In this document: positions 35,440-46,516 of the stretch, piece by piece
How the letters are laid out: every line of letters starts with the position of its first letter
How positions within the stretch are numbered: position 1 is the first letter of the stretch
Origin: Pararoseomonas baculiformis
GTDB taxonomy: Bacteria; Pseudomonadota; Alphaproteobacteria; Acetobacterales; Acetobacteraceae
Assembly (NCBI RefSeq): GCF_017813395.1
Contig: NZ_JAGIZB010000018.1
Location: 1-64,000 of the forward strand
DNA length: 64,000 bases
Direction of reading: 5' to 3'
Notes under the pieces: model-generated
The model's database searches: none
What the model saw: the letters and a program-made list of their open reading frames with translations, nothing else
Told to the model about the DNA's origin: nothing
Position numbers and translations under genes: made by a program

Positions 35440-36723
35440 ATGAGCATCAGCAATCTCACCTCGCGCATCTCCGGCTTCCATCGCATGAGCACGGCGGAAC
35501 GGCTGGAGGCGGTGGCCGCCTTCTCCGGCCTGGACGACGCCACCCGCGCCCAGCTCGCCGCGCCGGGCAATATCGACACGCATCTGGCCGACCACATGAT
35601 CGAGAACGTGGTCGCCACGCTTTCCATCCCCATCGGCGTCGCCACCAACATGCGCGTCGATGGCAAGGACGTGCTGGTGCCGATGGCAACGGAGGAATCC
35701 TCCGTCGTTGCCGCGGTCTGCAACTCCGCGCGCCAGTGCTACGATGCCGGCGGCTTCACCACCTCCGTCTCCGGCAACCTGATGATCGCCCAGGTGCAGC
35801 TGGTCGGCGTGACGGATCCGGAGAATGCGCGGCTCCGCATCCTCGAGCGCCGCGACGAGATCGCCGCCATCTGCGACCGGTGCGATCCCATGCTCGTCCA
35901 GCTCGGCGGCGGCTTCCGGGACCTGGAGGTGCGCGTCGTGAATTCGCGCGGCGGGCCGATGGTGGTGACGCATCTCATCGTGGACACGCGCGATGCGATG
36001 GGCGCGAACACCGTCAACACCATGGCGGAGACCCTCGCCCCCTCCGTCGAATCCTGGACGGGCGGCAAGGTCTTCCTGCGCATCCTCTCCAACCTTGCCG
36101 ACCGCCGCCTGGCCCGCGCGCGCGCCGTGTGGCCGGCGGAAGCCATCGGTGGCGAGGCGGTGCGGGACGGCATGATCAGCGCCTACCACTTCGCCGAGGC
36201 CGATCCCTACCGCGCCGCCACCCACAACAAGGGCATCATGAACGGCGTCTCCGCCGTGGTGCTCGCCACCGGCAACGATACCCGCGCGGTGGAGGCTGGC
36301 GCCCATGCCTATGCCGCCCGCAACGGCCGCTACACCAGCCTGACGAACTGGGAGGTCACGGCCGAAGGCCACCTCGCCGGCTCCATCGAGCTGCCCCTGC
36401 CGGTCGGCCTTGTCGGCGGCGCCACCAAGATCCATCCCACGGCGCGCGCCTGCCTGAAGATCCTCGGCGTCTCCACCGCCGCGGAGCTGGCGCGCATCAT
36501 CGCCGCCGTCGGCCTCGCCCAGAACTTCGGCGCGATGAAGGCCCTGGCCACCACGGGCATCCAGAAGGGCCACATGGCGCTGCACGCCAACAACGTCGCC
36601 ATCGCGGCCGGTGCCGTGGGCGAGGAGGTGGCGAAGCTGGCCGCCATCCTCGTGGAACGCCGGCAGGTGCGGCAGGATGTGGCGACGGTGGAGCTGGAGA
36701 GGATGCGGGCCGGCGTTGCCTAG
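35440..36723 (+). CDS. mvaA: Hydroxymethylglutaryl-CoA reductase, class II (degradative)
   Basis: A 427-aa class II HMG-CoA reductase. Catalytic groups align with the Pseudomonas mevalonii enzyme: Glu in MATEESSVVAA, Lys in THNKGIMNGVSA, Asp in GNDTRAVEAGAHA and His in QKGHMALHANN. In bacteria class II enzymes usually run oxidatively, turning mevalonate into HMG-CoA for catabolism. The window also carries ispE of the MEP route, so this gene is unlikely to serve isoprenoid synthesis. No HMG-CoA lyase adjoins. ATG 35440 was chosen because the longer frame overlaps the receptor gene. Confidence 0.93.
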   Translation: MSISNLTSRISGFHRMSTAERLEAVAAFSGLDDATRAQLAAPGNIDTHLADHMIENVVATLSIPIGVATNMRVDGKDVLVPMATEESSVVAAVCNSARQCYDAGGFTTSVSGNLMIAQVQLVGVTDPENARLRILERRDEIAAICDRCDPMLVQLGGGFRDLEVRVVNSRGGPMVVTHLIVDTRDAMGANTVNTMAETLAPSVESWTGGKVFLRILSNLADRRLARARAVWPAEAIGGEAVRDGMISAYHFAEADPYRAATHNKGIMNGVSAVVLATGNDTRAVEAGAHAYAARNGRYTSLTNWEVTAEGHLAGSIELPLPVGLVGGATKIHPTARACLKILGVSTAAELARIIAAVGLAQNFGAMKALATTGIQKGHMALHANNVAIAAGAVGEEVAKLAAILVERRQVRQDVATVELERMRAGVA

Positions 36724-36750
36724 GGCAGTGCCGGTGGTGCAGGGGCCATG

Positions 36751-38007
36751 TCAGAGATAGGCCCCGCTCCGCCGCCCCTCGCGGATCGATTCCTCGCTGA
36801 GATGCGCCCCGATCAGTTCCTCATGCTGCACGGTGCGCGTCTCGTTCAGGATCTTCCCGCGCTGGTTTCCTTCCAGCGTGCCGAAGCTGGAGAGATTCAC
36901 GCGCCGGGGCTTGTCGTGCAGGATCACGCCCCATCCCTGCGCATTGCCGCGCACCCCCACCATGTCCCCGCTGCAGGAGGCGGCGATGGAGATGTTCTCC
37001 GCCTGCCCGCCGATCAGGATGCCCGCCATGCTGCCTGGCCGCATCACGCCGTTATCCCCCACCAAAAGCCCGGAAAGGGCCGCCCCCTTTCCCGCGGTGA
37101 TGGACATGCCCTCGCGCGCATTGCCGTAGATGCGGCAGGCCGAAAGGGCCAGGTCGCCACGCCAGGCCCCGCCCGCCAGCAGCCCCGCGCCGCCGAGGGA
37201 TGAGCCGAACCAGGAGGTGACGGCCTCGAACCCCTCGCCGGCCCAGAGCTCCACGCCGCCCTGCGCCGTGTGGTCCGTCTCCAGGTCCTGCGCGAAGGCC
37301 CACATGGGATAGGAGGCGCCGTCCGCCACGTCGTCTGCCATCGTGTAGCCGCGCCCGCCATTCAGCAGCGCCGCCTTGTCCACCTCCACCGAGTAGCTGT
37401 AGCTGTTGTGGTCGATCGCATCGTATTCCGGGCTCTCCGCCTCGGCGGAAACCATGTCGTCCACGATGCACCGGTAGAGTGCCCGGGCCTTGCTGGGGGC
37501 GAAGAAGCGCAGCCCCTTCCGCCCGCGCAGCTTCCGCAGTTGCAGCCGCCGGATCCGGTGCTCCGCGCCGCCGCCGACCAGCACGCCATCCGCCATGGCA
37601 TGGATGAAGATGTTGTCCAGCTCGCAGAAGGCGGCGGAGGTGCCGTTCTCGTCCTCGATGGTGATGGCCGCGCCGGCCCGCATGCGGATCTCCTGTGGCG
37701 TGCCCCAATGGCCCGGGCGGATCATCATGTTCGAGATGGACATGTACTGGTTGCCCCGCAGCGCGAAGACGGTCGCCTTGTCCGGGTCCCCATGCCACTC
37801 CACGGTGCTGGCCCAGGGCGCCGAACCCCAGAAGCGCTGCCCGGCCAGGCCGAAGCGGATGGTGCGGTTCAGGCGCAGGGGCTGGCCCGATCCCGGATCG
37901 AAGAAGATCTGCCGCGCCCGCTGCGCCAGTTCCGTCAGCCGCGCCGTGTCCTCCTCCACCGAGCCGGAGGGCTTGATCACCTCGATGGTGCTGTCCGTGA
38001 TGGGCAT
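36751..38007 (-). CDS. Predicted right-handed beta-helix protein
   Basis: I do not recognise the family. The 418-aa protein has no signal peptide and no membrane segment. Its second half has the short regular strands and Asn/Gly turns of a parallel beta-helix (LALSACRIYGNAREGMSITA, LSGLLVGDNGVM, MAGILIGGQAENISIAASC), preceded by IFIHAMADGVLVGGGAEH. Such folds occur in pectate lyases, tail spikes and surface proteins. The start ATG 38007 is preferred over ATG 38022 because GGAGA lies 8 bases upstream. It is convergent with the HMG-CoA reductase gene and no phage genes are near. Confidence 0.7.
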   Translation of the reverse strand: MPITDSTIEVIKPSGSVEEDTARLTELAQRARQIFFDPGSGQPLRLNRTIRFGLAGQRFWGSAPWASTVEWHGDPDKATVFALRGNQYMSISNMMIRPGHWGTPQEIRMRAGAAITIEDENGTSAAFCELDNIFIHAMADGVLVGGGAEHRIRRLQLRKLRGRKGLRFFAPSKARALYRCIVDDMVSAEAESPEYDAIDHNSYSYSVEVDKAALLNGGRGYTMADDVADGASYPMWAFAQDLETDHTAQGGVELWAGEGFEAVTSWFGSSLGGAGLLAGGAWRGDLALSACRIYGNAREGMSITAGKGAALSGLLVGDNGVMRPGSMAGILIGGQAENISIAASCSGDMVGVRGNAQGWGVILHDKPRRVNLSSFGTLEGNQRGKILNETRTVQHEELIGAHLSEESIREGRRSGAYL

Positions 38008-38106
38008 GCAGGCATTCTCCATGGCGGCCGCCGGGCGGGGCCACGCCCGGCATGACGCCCTTCGCCCGTTTCAGCGTTTAAGGCGGGACCGGGTTGGAGT
38101 GACGAA

Positions 38107-39114
38107 ATGCGAGCAATGGTGGTGCGCGCCCCGGGCGGGCTGGACAGGCTGGAGCTGGCGGAGAGACCCGATCCCGGCGCCCCCGGCCCTGGCCAGATCC
38201 GGGTGGCCCTGCATGCCAGCACGCTGAACTACCATGACTTCGGCGTGGCCAATGGCCGGGCGCGGGCCGCGGATGGCCGGGTGCTCATGGCGGATGGTAC
38301 CGGCGTCGTGGAAGCCGTGGGCGAAGGCGTGGCGGAATTCGCCCCCGGCGACCACGTGGTTTCCTGCTTCTTCCCGGACTGGCAGGCGGGCCCGCCGACC
38401 ATCGCCGATTTCTCCCGCACGCCCGGCGACGGGATCGACGGCTTCGCGCAGGAGCATGTCGTGCTGCCCGCCACCGCCTTCACCCACGCCCCGCGCGGCT
38501 TCAGCCATGTGGAAGCCGCCACCATCACCACCGCCGGCCTCACCGCCTGGCGCGCCCTGGTGGTGGATGGCGCGCTCAGGCCGGGAGACACGGTGCTGGC
38601 CCTGGGCACCGGGGGCGTTTCCATCTTCGCGCTGCAGCTGGCGAAGATGATCGGCGCCCGCGTCATCATCACCTCTTACTCGGACGAGAAGCTGGAACGC
38701 GCCCGCGCCCTGGGCGCCGATGAGACCATCAACTACCGGCAGGTGGAAAACTGGGGCGCCCGCGTGCGCGAGATCACCGATGGGCGCGGCGTGGACCATG
38801 TGGTGGAGGTCGGCGGCCCCGGCACCCTGCCCCAATCCATCCAGGCCGTGCGCGTGGGCGGGCATATATCGCTCATCGGCGTGCTCACGGGCCGGGGCGG
38901 CGAGATTCCCACGGCCCTGTTGATGGCCAGGCAGGCGCGGTTGCAGGGCCTGATCGTGGGCAGCCGGCGCAACCAGCAGGATTTCGTCCGCGCCCTGGAT
39001 GGCGGCGCCCTGCGCCCGGTGATCGACCGCATCTTCCCGCTGGAGCAACTGGCCGATGCCTTCCGCCACGAGGAATCCGGCAGTCATTTCGGCAAGATCG
39101 GCGTGGAGTGGTAG
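38107..39114 (+). CDS. NAD(P)-dependent alcohol dehydrogenase / quinone-reductase-like (MDR superfamily)
   Basis: A 335-aa medium-chain dehydrogenase. The GroES-like N-terminal half has ASTLNYHDFGVANGR and PGDHVVSCFFPDW; the catalytic Cys of zinc alcohol dehydrogenases is replaced here (NYHD), and the structural four-Cys lobe is absent. The Rossmann half has VLALGTGGVSIFALQLAKM and ALGADETINYR, which favours NADP. These traits put it with zinc-free quinone oxidoreductases and enoyl reductases. Its substrate is unknown. It is divergent from the beta-helix gene and convergent with the MocR gene, 9 bases away. Confidence 0.88.
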   Translation: MRAMVVRAPGGLDRLELAERPDPGAPGPGQIRVALHASTLNYHDFGVANGRARAADGRVLMADGTGVVEAVGEGVAEFAPGDHVVSCFFPDWQAGPPTIADFSRTPGDGIDGFAQEHVVLPATAFTHAPRGFSHVEAATITTAGLTAWRALVVDGALRPGDTVLALGTGGVSIFALQLAKMIGARVIITSYSDEKLERARALGADETINYRQVENWGARVREITDGRGVDHVVEVGGPGTLPQSIQAVRVGGHISLIGVLTGRGGEIPTALLMARQARLQGLIVGSRRNQQDFVRALDGGALRPVIDRIFPLEQLADAFRHEESGSHFGKIGVEW

Positions 39115-39123
39115 CGGCGGGGT

Positions 39124-40497
39124 TCAGCGCCCCGCCAGTTGCGCGCGCATGAAGGCCAGGAAGCGCGGGTCGCTGGCATGGGCCACGTTGATCCGCAGCA
39201 TCGGCGGGTTGCCGCCCCGCTCCGGGCTGAACACGGATCCTGGCGCCAGGAAGATGCTCTGCGCCGCGGCCTCCCGCACGATCCTCGCCTCCTCCACGTC
39301 CTCGGGCAGGGGCGTCCACAGATAGAAGCCGCCGCCGGGCGGGCGGGGCGGGTTCAGCCCCGCCGCGCGCAGGTCGCGCAGCGCCGCGTCCGTCGCCCGC
39401 TCCACCCGGGCGCGCAGCCGCCGCAGGTGGCGCAGGTAATGCCCGCCCGCGATCAGCCCCGCCACCATCCGCTCGGCATATTGGGAGGTGGCGACCACGG
39501 TCAGCAGCTTCATATGCGCCAGCGCCGTCACCATCCCCGGCGAGGCCGCGACGAAGCCCACCCGCAGCGAGGCCGAGAGCGTCTTGGAAAAGGTGCCGAC
39601 ATGCAAGACCCGCCGCAGCCCATCCAGCGCCGCCAGCCGCGGCGCGGTGGCGGGCAGGAGATCGGCGAAGGGGTCGTCCTCCACGATCTGGAAGCCGTGC
39701 CGCTCCGCCATCTGCAGCAGCCCATGCGCCACCGCGGGGGAAAGCGTGCCGCCCGTGGGATTATGCGCGAGGGACTGGGTGAAGAAGGCCTTCGGCCGCG
39801 CGACGGCCAGCTTCGCCGCCAGATCCTCCAGGTCCGGCCCATCCGGCCGCCGCCGCACGCCCAGGATCCGCGCCCGCGCCAGGCGCAGCTTGCCGAAGAG
39901 CGGATAGTAGCCAGGGTCGTCCACCAGCACGGCATCGCCCGGCTCGATCATCTGGCGGATGATCAGGTCCAGCGCATGGTTCGCGCCCTGGGTCAGCAGC
40001 ACCTGCTCCGGCGCGCAGGGAATGGCGCGCTCCTGCAGGGAAAGCGCGATCCGCTCCCGCAGCGGCGCATAGCCCCAGGCGCTGCCGTAGTCATGCGCCT
40101 CCCCGCGGCCGCCCAGCCGGGCCGCGCGCGCGAAATGCGCGCCCAGCTCGGATTCCTCCATCCAGGCCGGGGGCGGGCGCCCCTCGCCCGGGCGCACGGC
40201 GTAATGCGCCTCGGTCTGCTCCCGCAGCAGGGAGACGAGGTCCAGCGCCTCCGCCACATCCGGCGCCCGCCGCCGCACCGCACGCCTTGCGCCGGAGGCC
40301 ACGAAGTACCCCGCTCCCCGCCGTGCCTCGAGATGGCCGGAAGCCACCAGCCGGTCATAGGCGCCGGCCAGGGTGTTCTTGGACACGCCATGCTCCCGCG
40401 CGGCATCCCGCACGGAGGCCAGGCGCTCCCCCGGCCGCAGCGCGCCGGATTCAATGGCCGCAGCCAGGCGCTCGACGATGCCGCCGGCCTTGCTCAA
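39124..40497 (-). CDS. MocR-type regulator (GntR helix-turn-helix fused to aminotransferase fold)
   Basis: A 457-aa PLP-dependent regulator. The N-terminal winged helix shows LRPGERLASVRDAAREHGVS and KNTLAGAYDRLVASGHLEAR. The aminotransferase class I domain follows, with LLTQGANHALDLIIR, VDDPGYYPLFG, HNPTGGTLSP and the PLP lysine in GTFSKTLSASLRVGF. MocR proteins sense vitamin B6 or amino compounds. TTG 40497 is taken as the start because it overlaps the stop of the flavoprotein (TTGA) and the domain begins right there. An in-frame extension to 40677 would lie inside the flavoprotein gene. Confidence 0.88.
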   Translation of the reverse strand: MSKAGGIVERLAAAIESGALRPGERLASVRDAAREHGVSKNTLAGAYDRLVASGHLEARRGAGYFVASGARRAVRRRAPDVAEALDLVSLLREQTEAHYAVRPGEGRPPPAWMEESELGAHFARAARLGGRGEAHDYGSAWGYAPLRERIALSLQERAIPCAPEQVLLTQGANHALDLIIRQMIEPGDAVLVDDPGYYPLFGKLRLARARILGVRRRPDGPDLEDLAAKLAVARPKAFFTQSLAHNPTGGTLSPAVAHGLLQMAERHGFQIVEDDPFADLLPATAPRLAALDGLRRVLHVGTFSKTLSASLRVGFVAASPGMVTALAHMKLLTVVATSQYAERMVAGLIAGGHYLRHLRRLRARVERATDAALRDLRAAGLNPPRPPGGGFYLWTPLPEDVEEARIVREAAAQSIFLAPGSVFSPERGGNPPMLRINVAHASDPRFLAFMRAQLAGR

Positions 40498-41774
40498 AGG
40501 ATGGCGCCCTGCTCCAGCAACACGCGCCGCACCGCCCCTGCCCCCGGCGCGGCGCCCGATCCGGCCTGCAGGGCCGCGGCCACGCCGGCGGCCTGGCCGG
40601 TGGCGAAACCCGTGCCCATGACCCGGACGGAGCCATAGGCGGGCGCATCCGCCCCGATCACCCGCCCGCCGGCCCATAAATTATCCATGCCGTCGGGCCG
40701 GATCGCGTCCAGCGGCACGTCGAAAAACCCCTCCCCGCCCAGCGGGGTGAAGCTCGGGCGGCCGGGCTCCGCATGCACCTCCATGGGCCAGGCGGCGCGC
40801 GCGATCCCGGCCGGGTCGCGGCGCCCCGCCATCGCATCCGCCTCCGTCACCGGGCGGCGCGTGGCGAAGCGCCGTGTCTCGCGGATGCCGAATTGCGGGC
40901 CGGTCGCGATGATCCGTGCATTCTCGCAGCCCGGCTCCCCGCGCAACGCCGCCAGGCAGGTCCAGGCGATGCGCCGCCCCTCCATCTCGGCGGCGGTCAG
41001 GGAGGCGCTGCTCAGCCCATCCGTCGGCAGGTCGATGCAGGTCCACCAGGCCTCGTCCGGCGCCGCCATCTCCATGAAGACCCCGCCATCGGCGCGCACG
41101 CGCACGGCATCCTTCCGCCCCCCGGCCAGCATGGCATTTGCCCGGGCGGCGATCCGGGCCAGCGCCGGCTTTTCCGGCAGCACCGCCCGGGGCAACCCGC
41201 CCAGGCGAATGGGCAGGGAAGCCGCATTGCCCGGCCCGTCGCGCAGCGTGTCCACCATCATCGCGGCACCGCAGAGCGCGCCGAGGGCCGCCTCCCCGCT
41301 GGCATCCACGAAAGCCGCCGCCCGGAGGGGATGGGACCCGGCATGGTCGGTCAGCGTCATCCCGGCCAGCACGCCATCCCCGGCCTCCACCGCCGTCACC
41401 CGGGCATGCAGCGCCGGGGTCAGGCCAGGCACGCCGCCCACCAGCGCGTCCAGCGCCCGCTTCAGCGCCTCCGGCTCGAAGGTGACGATCCAGTTGCCGC
41501 TTCGGGAGCGGCGCGGGGCCGCGTCCACCCCCAGCCCGGCCAGCCCGCGCAGCACCTCCACCGCCACGCCGCCCACGGCCGGGCGCGCAACCGGCCCCTG
41601 CTGGAACAGCCCGCAATAGGCGAGCACATTCGCATTGGCGGCGGCGCCGCCCAGGAAGCCGTAGCGCTCCGCCAGCAGGGTGCGGGCCCCGGCCCGCGCG
41701 GCGCCGATGGCCGCGGCCACCCCGGCCGCGCCTCCCCCGGCCACGATCACGTCATAGGACGGTACATCTCTCAT
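40494..41774 (-). CDS. FAD-dependent oxidoreductase
   Basis: A 426-aa flavoprotein of the FAD_oxidored type. The dinucleotide fold is DVIVAGGGAAGVAAAIGAARAG, followed by ERYGFLGGAAANANVL. Near the C-terminus NLWAGGRVIGADAPAYGSVRVM and GTGFATGQAAGVAAAL contact FAD. The GxxA region (AAANAN) differs from proteins of this family that bind an iron-sulfur cluster, and no Cys cluster is seen. The substrate is unknown. The downstream MocR regulator is translationally coupled to it, suggesting that the pair handles an amino compound. Confidence 0.85.
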   Translation of the reverse strand: MRDVPSYDVIVAGGGAAGVAAAIGAARAGARTLLAERYGFLGGAAANANVLAYCGLFQQGPVARPAVGGVAVEVLRGLAGLGVDAAPRRSRSGNWIVTFEPEALKRALDALVGGVPGLTPALHARVTAVEAGDGVLAGMTLTDHAGSHPLRAAAFVDASGEAALGALCGAAMMVDTLRDGPGNAASLPIRLGGLPRAVLPEKPALARIAARANAMLAGGRKDAVRVRADGGVFMEMAAPDEAWWTCIDLPTDGLSSASLTAAEMEGRRIAWTCLAALRGEPGCENARIIATGPQFGIRETRRFATRRPVTEADAMAGRRDPAGIARAAWPMEVHAEPGRPSFTPLGGEGFFDVPLDAIRPDGMDNLWAGGRVIGADAPAYGSVRVMGTGFATGQAAGVAAALQAGSGAAPGAGAVRRVLLEQGAIL

Positions 41775-41806
41775 CCACCCAGTGTCGGACGTGGGCTGGC
41801 GGCGCG

Positions 41807-43135
41807 CTAGGCGCCCTGCGGCAGGCCGCGCGGGCGCATCAGCGCATAGAGCGCCAGGATGACCAGGAGCAGCGCGCCCGCCAGGGCCGGCGCCCGCCAG
41901 TCACCGGCGACAACCCGGTTCCCCAGCAGCGTCAGGCACACAACCGCCCCCAGGGCCGGCACGAAGGAGGGCACCTCGAAGCCCCCGCGCGCCTCGCCGG
42001 GGCGGCGCTGCAGCACCAGCAGCGCGGCATTCACCACGGTGAAGACGGCCAGCAGCAGCAGCACCGTGGCGGAGGCGAGCTGCCCGATATCCCCCGCCAG
42101 CACCAGCGCGACCAGCACGACCAGCAGCGCCCCGATCGCGATATGCGGCGTGCGCCTGCCCGGATGCACCCGGGCCAGCGGCGCCGGCAGCAGCCCGTCC
42201 CGCGCCATGCCGAAAACCAGGCGGGAGGCGGTGACGTAGTTCAGCAGCGCCGTGTTGGCCACGGCGAAGATCGTGATGGCCACATAGCCCCAGCCCGGGA
42301 ACCAGGGCGCCGCCACCGCCGTGACCGCCGCCAGTGGCGAGGGCGCCTCGGCCAGCTCCCGGAACGGCACGACGGAGACAGCGGTGACGGCCACGGCCAT
42401 GTAGAGCACGGTGGCCGCCAGCATGGCCCCGATGATGCCGAAGGGCACGGTGCGACGCGCGTCCTTGCACTCCTCCGCGACGTTCAGCGTGTCCTCGAAG
42501 CCGATGAAGGCGAAGAAGGTGAGGATGGCGCCGGAGAGGATGAGGGAAGCCGTGATCCCATCCGGGGAGGGCGTCTCCAGCAGGTCCACCCCGCCCCAAT
42601 AGGGAATGCCGACCAGGATCACGAAGACCAGCCCCAGGAACTCCACCAGGGTGCAGACCACATTGGCCGCCATGCTTTCCCGGATGCCGCGGAACACCAC
42701 CCCGGCCACCAGCAGCAGGAAGCCCAGCGCGACGATCAGCGGCGGCACGCCGATGGGAAACAGGGAGAGCAGGTTCACCGCCACCACGCGGGACTGCGTG
42801 GCCACCGATGTGAGGCCCGAGGCCATCACCGTCAGCCCCACCATCCAGGTGAGCAGCCGCATGCCGAAGGCCCGCTGGGTGACATAGGCCGCGCCCCCCG
42901 CCCGGGGATAGCGGGAGCCGAGCGAGGCATAGCTCAGCCCGGTGAGCAGCGCGGCCACCATGGCCACGGCGAAGCCGAGCCAGACCGCATTGCCCAGATT
43001 CCCCGCCGCGCGCCCCACCAGCCCGTAGATGCCCGCCCCGAGCATCCCGCCCAGCGTATAGGCAAAGAGCTGGAAGGGGCCGATGCTCCGCTGCAGCTCC
43101 GGCTGCCCAGCCGCCGGATTTCCGGTCTCCGCCAT
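41807..43135 (-). CDS. APC-family amino acid permease
   Basis: A 442-aa, 12-helix transporter of the amino acid-polyamine-organocation superfamily. Helix 1 has the unwound substrate motif YTLGGMLGAGIYGLVGRAAG, and helix 6 has FFAFIGFEDTLNVAEECKDA, both typical. ATG 43135 (MAETGNPAAG) is favoured by GGAGCGG upstream; the frame extends to 43195 with no support. The amino acid is not predictable. It follows the ubiquinone hydroxylase gene on the same strand after about 100 bases, and precedes the flavoprotein/MocR pair. Confidence 0.92.
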   Translation of the reverse strand: MAETGNPAAGQPELQRSIGPFQLFAYTLGGMLGAGIYGLVGRAAGNLGNAVWLGFAVAMVAALLTGLSYASLGSRYPRAGGAAYVTQRAFGMRLLTWMVGLTVMASGLTSVATQSRVVAVNLLSLFPIGVPPLIVALGFLLLVAGVVFRGIRESMAANVVCTLVEFLGLVFVILVGIPYWGGVDLLETPSPDGITASLILSGAILTFFAFIGFEDTLNVAEECKDARRTVPFGIIGAMLAATVLYMAVAVTAVSVVPFRELAEAPSPLAAVTAVAAPWFPGWGYVAITIFAVANTALLNYVTASRLVFGMARDGLLPAPLARVHPGRRTPHIAIGALLVVLVALVLAGDIGQLASATVLLLLAVFTVVNAALLVLQRRPGEARGGFEVPSFVPALGAVVCLTLLGNRVVAGDWRAPALAGALLLVILALYALMRPRGLPQGA

Positions 43136-43235
43136 GCTGCCGCTCCATCGTGATGCGGAAGCAGCGTTCTTCCCGGCGCCCGGGTTGTCCAGCATTACCT
43201 GGCTTTCGGCAGGCCACCAGCCGGAACGGCGGCGC

Positions 43236-45051
<1,816 letters not shown>

Positions 45052-45077
45052 GAGAGATGAAGAACAAGGACGTGACG

Positions 45078-46430
45078 ATGCGACCCCAACTCCGCGGCTG
45101 GGCGGCCACCGCCGCTGCGGCCGCCATGCTGCTGGCCGGCCCCGCCATGGCGCAGGATGCCCCGGCCGCCGCCGAGGCCGTGGTGAACAGCGGCGACACC
45201 GCCTGGATGATGACCTCCACGGCGCTGGTCCTGATGATGACCGTCCCGGGCCTCGCGCTTTTCTACGCGGGCATGGTGCGCAAGAAGAACATCCTCGGCA
45301 CGCTGATGCAGTCCTTCTCCATCGCCGCCCTGGCGACGGTGGTGTGGATGCTGGTGGGCTACAGCCTCGCCTTCGGCGAGGGCGGCGCCTATGTCGGCGA
45401 TCTCTCGAAGATGCTGCTGCGCGGCGTGGCCGAGAACTGGGACCAGCCCTTCACCCTGGGCTCGGGCGACGCGGCGGTGGCCTTCACCATCCCCGAGACG
45501 GTCTTCGTCATGTTCCAGATGACCTTCGCGATCATCACGCCGGCCCTGATCACCGGCGCCTTCGCGGAGCGCATGAAGTTCTCCGCCATGGTGCTCTTCA
45601 CCATCCTCTGGCTGATCGTGGTCTATGCCCCGATCGCCCATTGGGTGTGGCACCCGAATGGCTGGATCTTCGCCCTGGGCGCGCTGGACTTCGCCGGCGG
45701 CACGGTGGTGCACATCAACGCGGGCGTTGCGGGCCTGGTGGCCGCCATCGTCCTCGGCAAGCGCGTGGGCTACGGGCATGACAACATGTCGCCCTTCAAC
45801 CTGGGCCTGGCCGTGATCGGCGCCTCGCTCCTCTGGGTGGGCTGGTTCGGCTTCAACGCGGGCTCGGCCGGCGCCGCCGGCGGCCGCGCGGGCATGGCCA
45901 TGCTGGTCACGCAGGTGGCGGCTGGTATCGCGGCGCTGGCTTGGCTCTCCGCGGAGTGGATCGTGAAGGGCAAGCCCTCCGTGCTCGGCGCCATCTCCGG
46001 CGCGGTCGCGGGCCTCGTCGCCATCACCCCGGCCGCGGGCTTCGTGCTGCCCGTGCCGGCGCTGATCATCGGCCTGATCGCCGGCCTCACCGGCTTCTGG
46101 GGCGCCACCGCCCTGAAGCACTGGTGCGGCTACGACGACAGCCTGGACGCCTTCGGCGTGCATGGCCTGTGCGGCATCGTCGGCGCGCTGCTGACCGGCA
46201 TCTTCGCCTATGGCCCGCTCTCCGCCACCACGGCGGCGCCGGAAGGCGTATCGGGCAGCATGGACCAGTTCATGATCCAGCTCTACGCGACGGTCGCGGT
46301 CTTCGTCTTCACCGCCATCGCCACCTGGATCCTGCTGAAGATCGTGGACGTGATCATCGGCCTGCGCGTGACCGAGGAAGACGAGCGCGAGGGCCTCGAC
46401 GTCTCGCTGCACGGCGAGCGCCTCGGCTGA
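45078..46430 (+). CDS. amtB: Ammonium transporter
   Basis: A 450-aa ammonium channel with 11 membrane helices after a cleaved signal peptide (AAAMLLAGPAMAQ). The twin pore histidines are in APIAHWVWHPNGW and DAFGVHGLCGIVGAL. LALFYAGMVRKKNILGT and FGFNAGSAGAAGG are family blocks. ATG 45078 was chosen because AAGGA stands 7 bases upstream; GTG 45048 overlapping the glnK stop and ATG 45057 are alternatives. The C-terminal tail (VTEEDEREGLDVSLHGERLG) is the usual GlnK contact region. Confidence 0.97.
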   Translation: MRPQLRGWAATAAAAAMLLAGPAMAQDAPAAAEAVVNSGDTAWMMTSTALVLMMTVPGLALFYAGMVRKKNILGTLMQSFSIAALATVVWMLVGYSLAFGEGGAYVGDLSKMLLRGVAENWDQPFTLGSGDAAVAFTIPETVFVMFQMTFAIITPALITGAFAERMKFSAMVLFTILWLIVVYAPIAHWVWHPNGWIFALGALDFAGGTVVHINAGVAGLVAAIVLGKRVGYGHDNMSPFNLGLAVIGASLLWVGWFGFNAGSAGAAGGRAGMAMLVTQVAAGIAALAWLSAEWIVKGKPSVLGAISGAVAGLVAITPAAGFVLPVPALIIGLIAGLTGFWGATALKHWCGYDDSLDAFGVHGLCGIVGALLTGIFAYGPLSATTAAPEGVSGSMDQFMIQLYATVAVFVFTAIATWILLKIVDVIIGLRVTEEDEREGLDVSLHGERLG

Positions 46431-46460
46431 TCGCGGCCCGTTCCCTGTCCTGAACCAAAG

Positions 46461-46494
46461 AGCCCCGGCGGAGCGATCCGCCGGGGCTTTTCGT
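46461..46494 (+). terminator. Rho-independent terminator of glnK-amtB
   Basis: A 12-bp stem, AGCCCCGGCGGA with TCCGCCGGGGCT around GCGA, is followed by TTTTCGTT. It lies 30 bases after the amtB stop and just before the third composite repeat. Confidence 0.9.
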
Positions 46495-46516
46495 TGCGGG
46501 GCTTTGCGCTGCTGGC

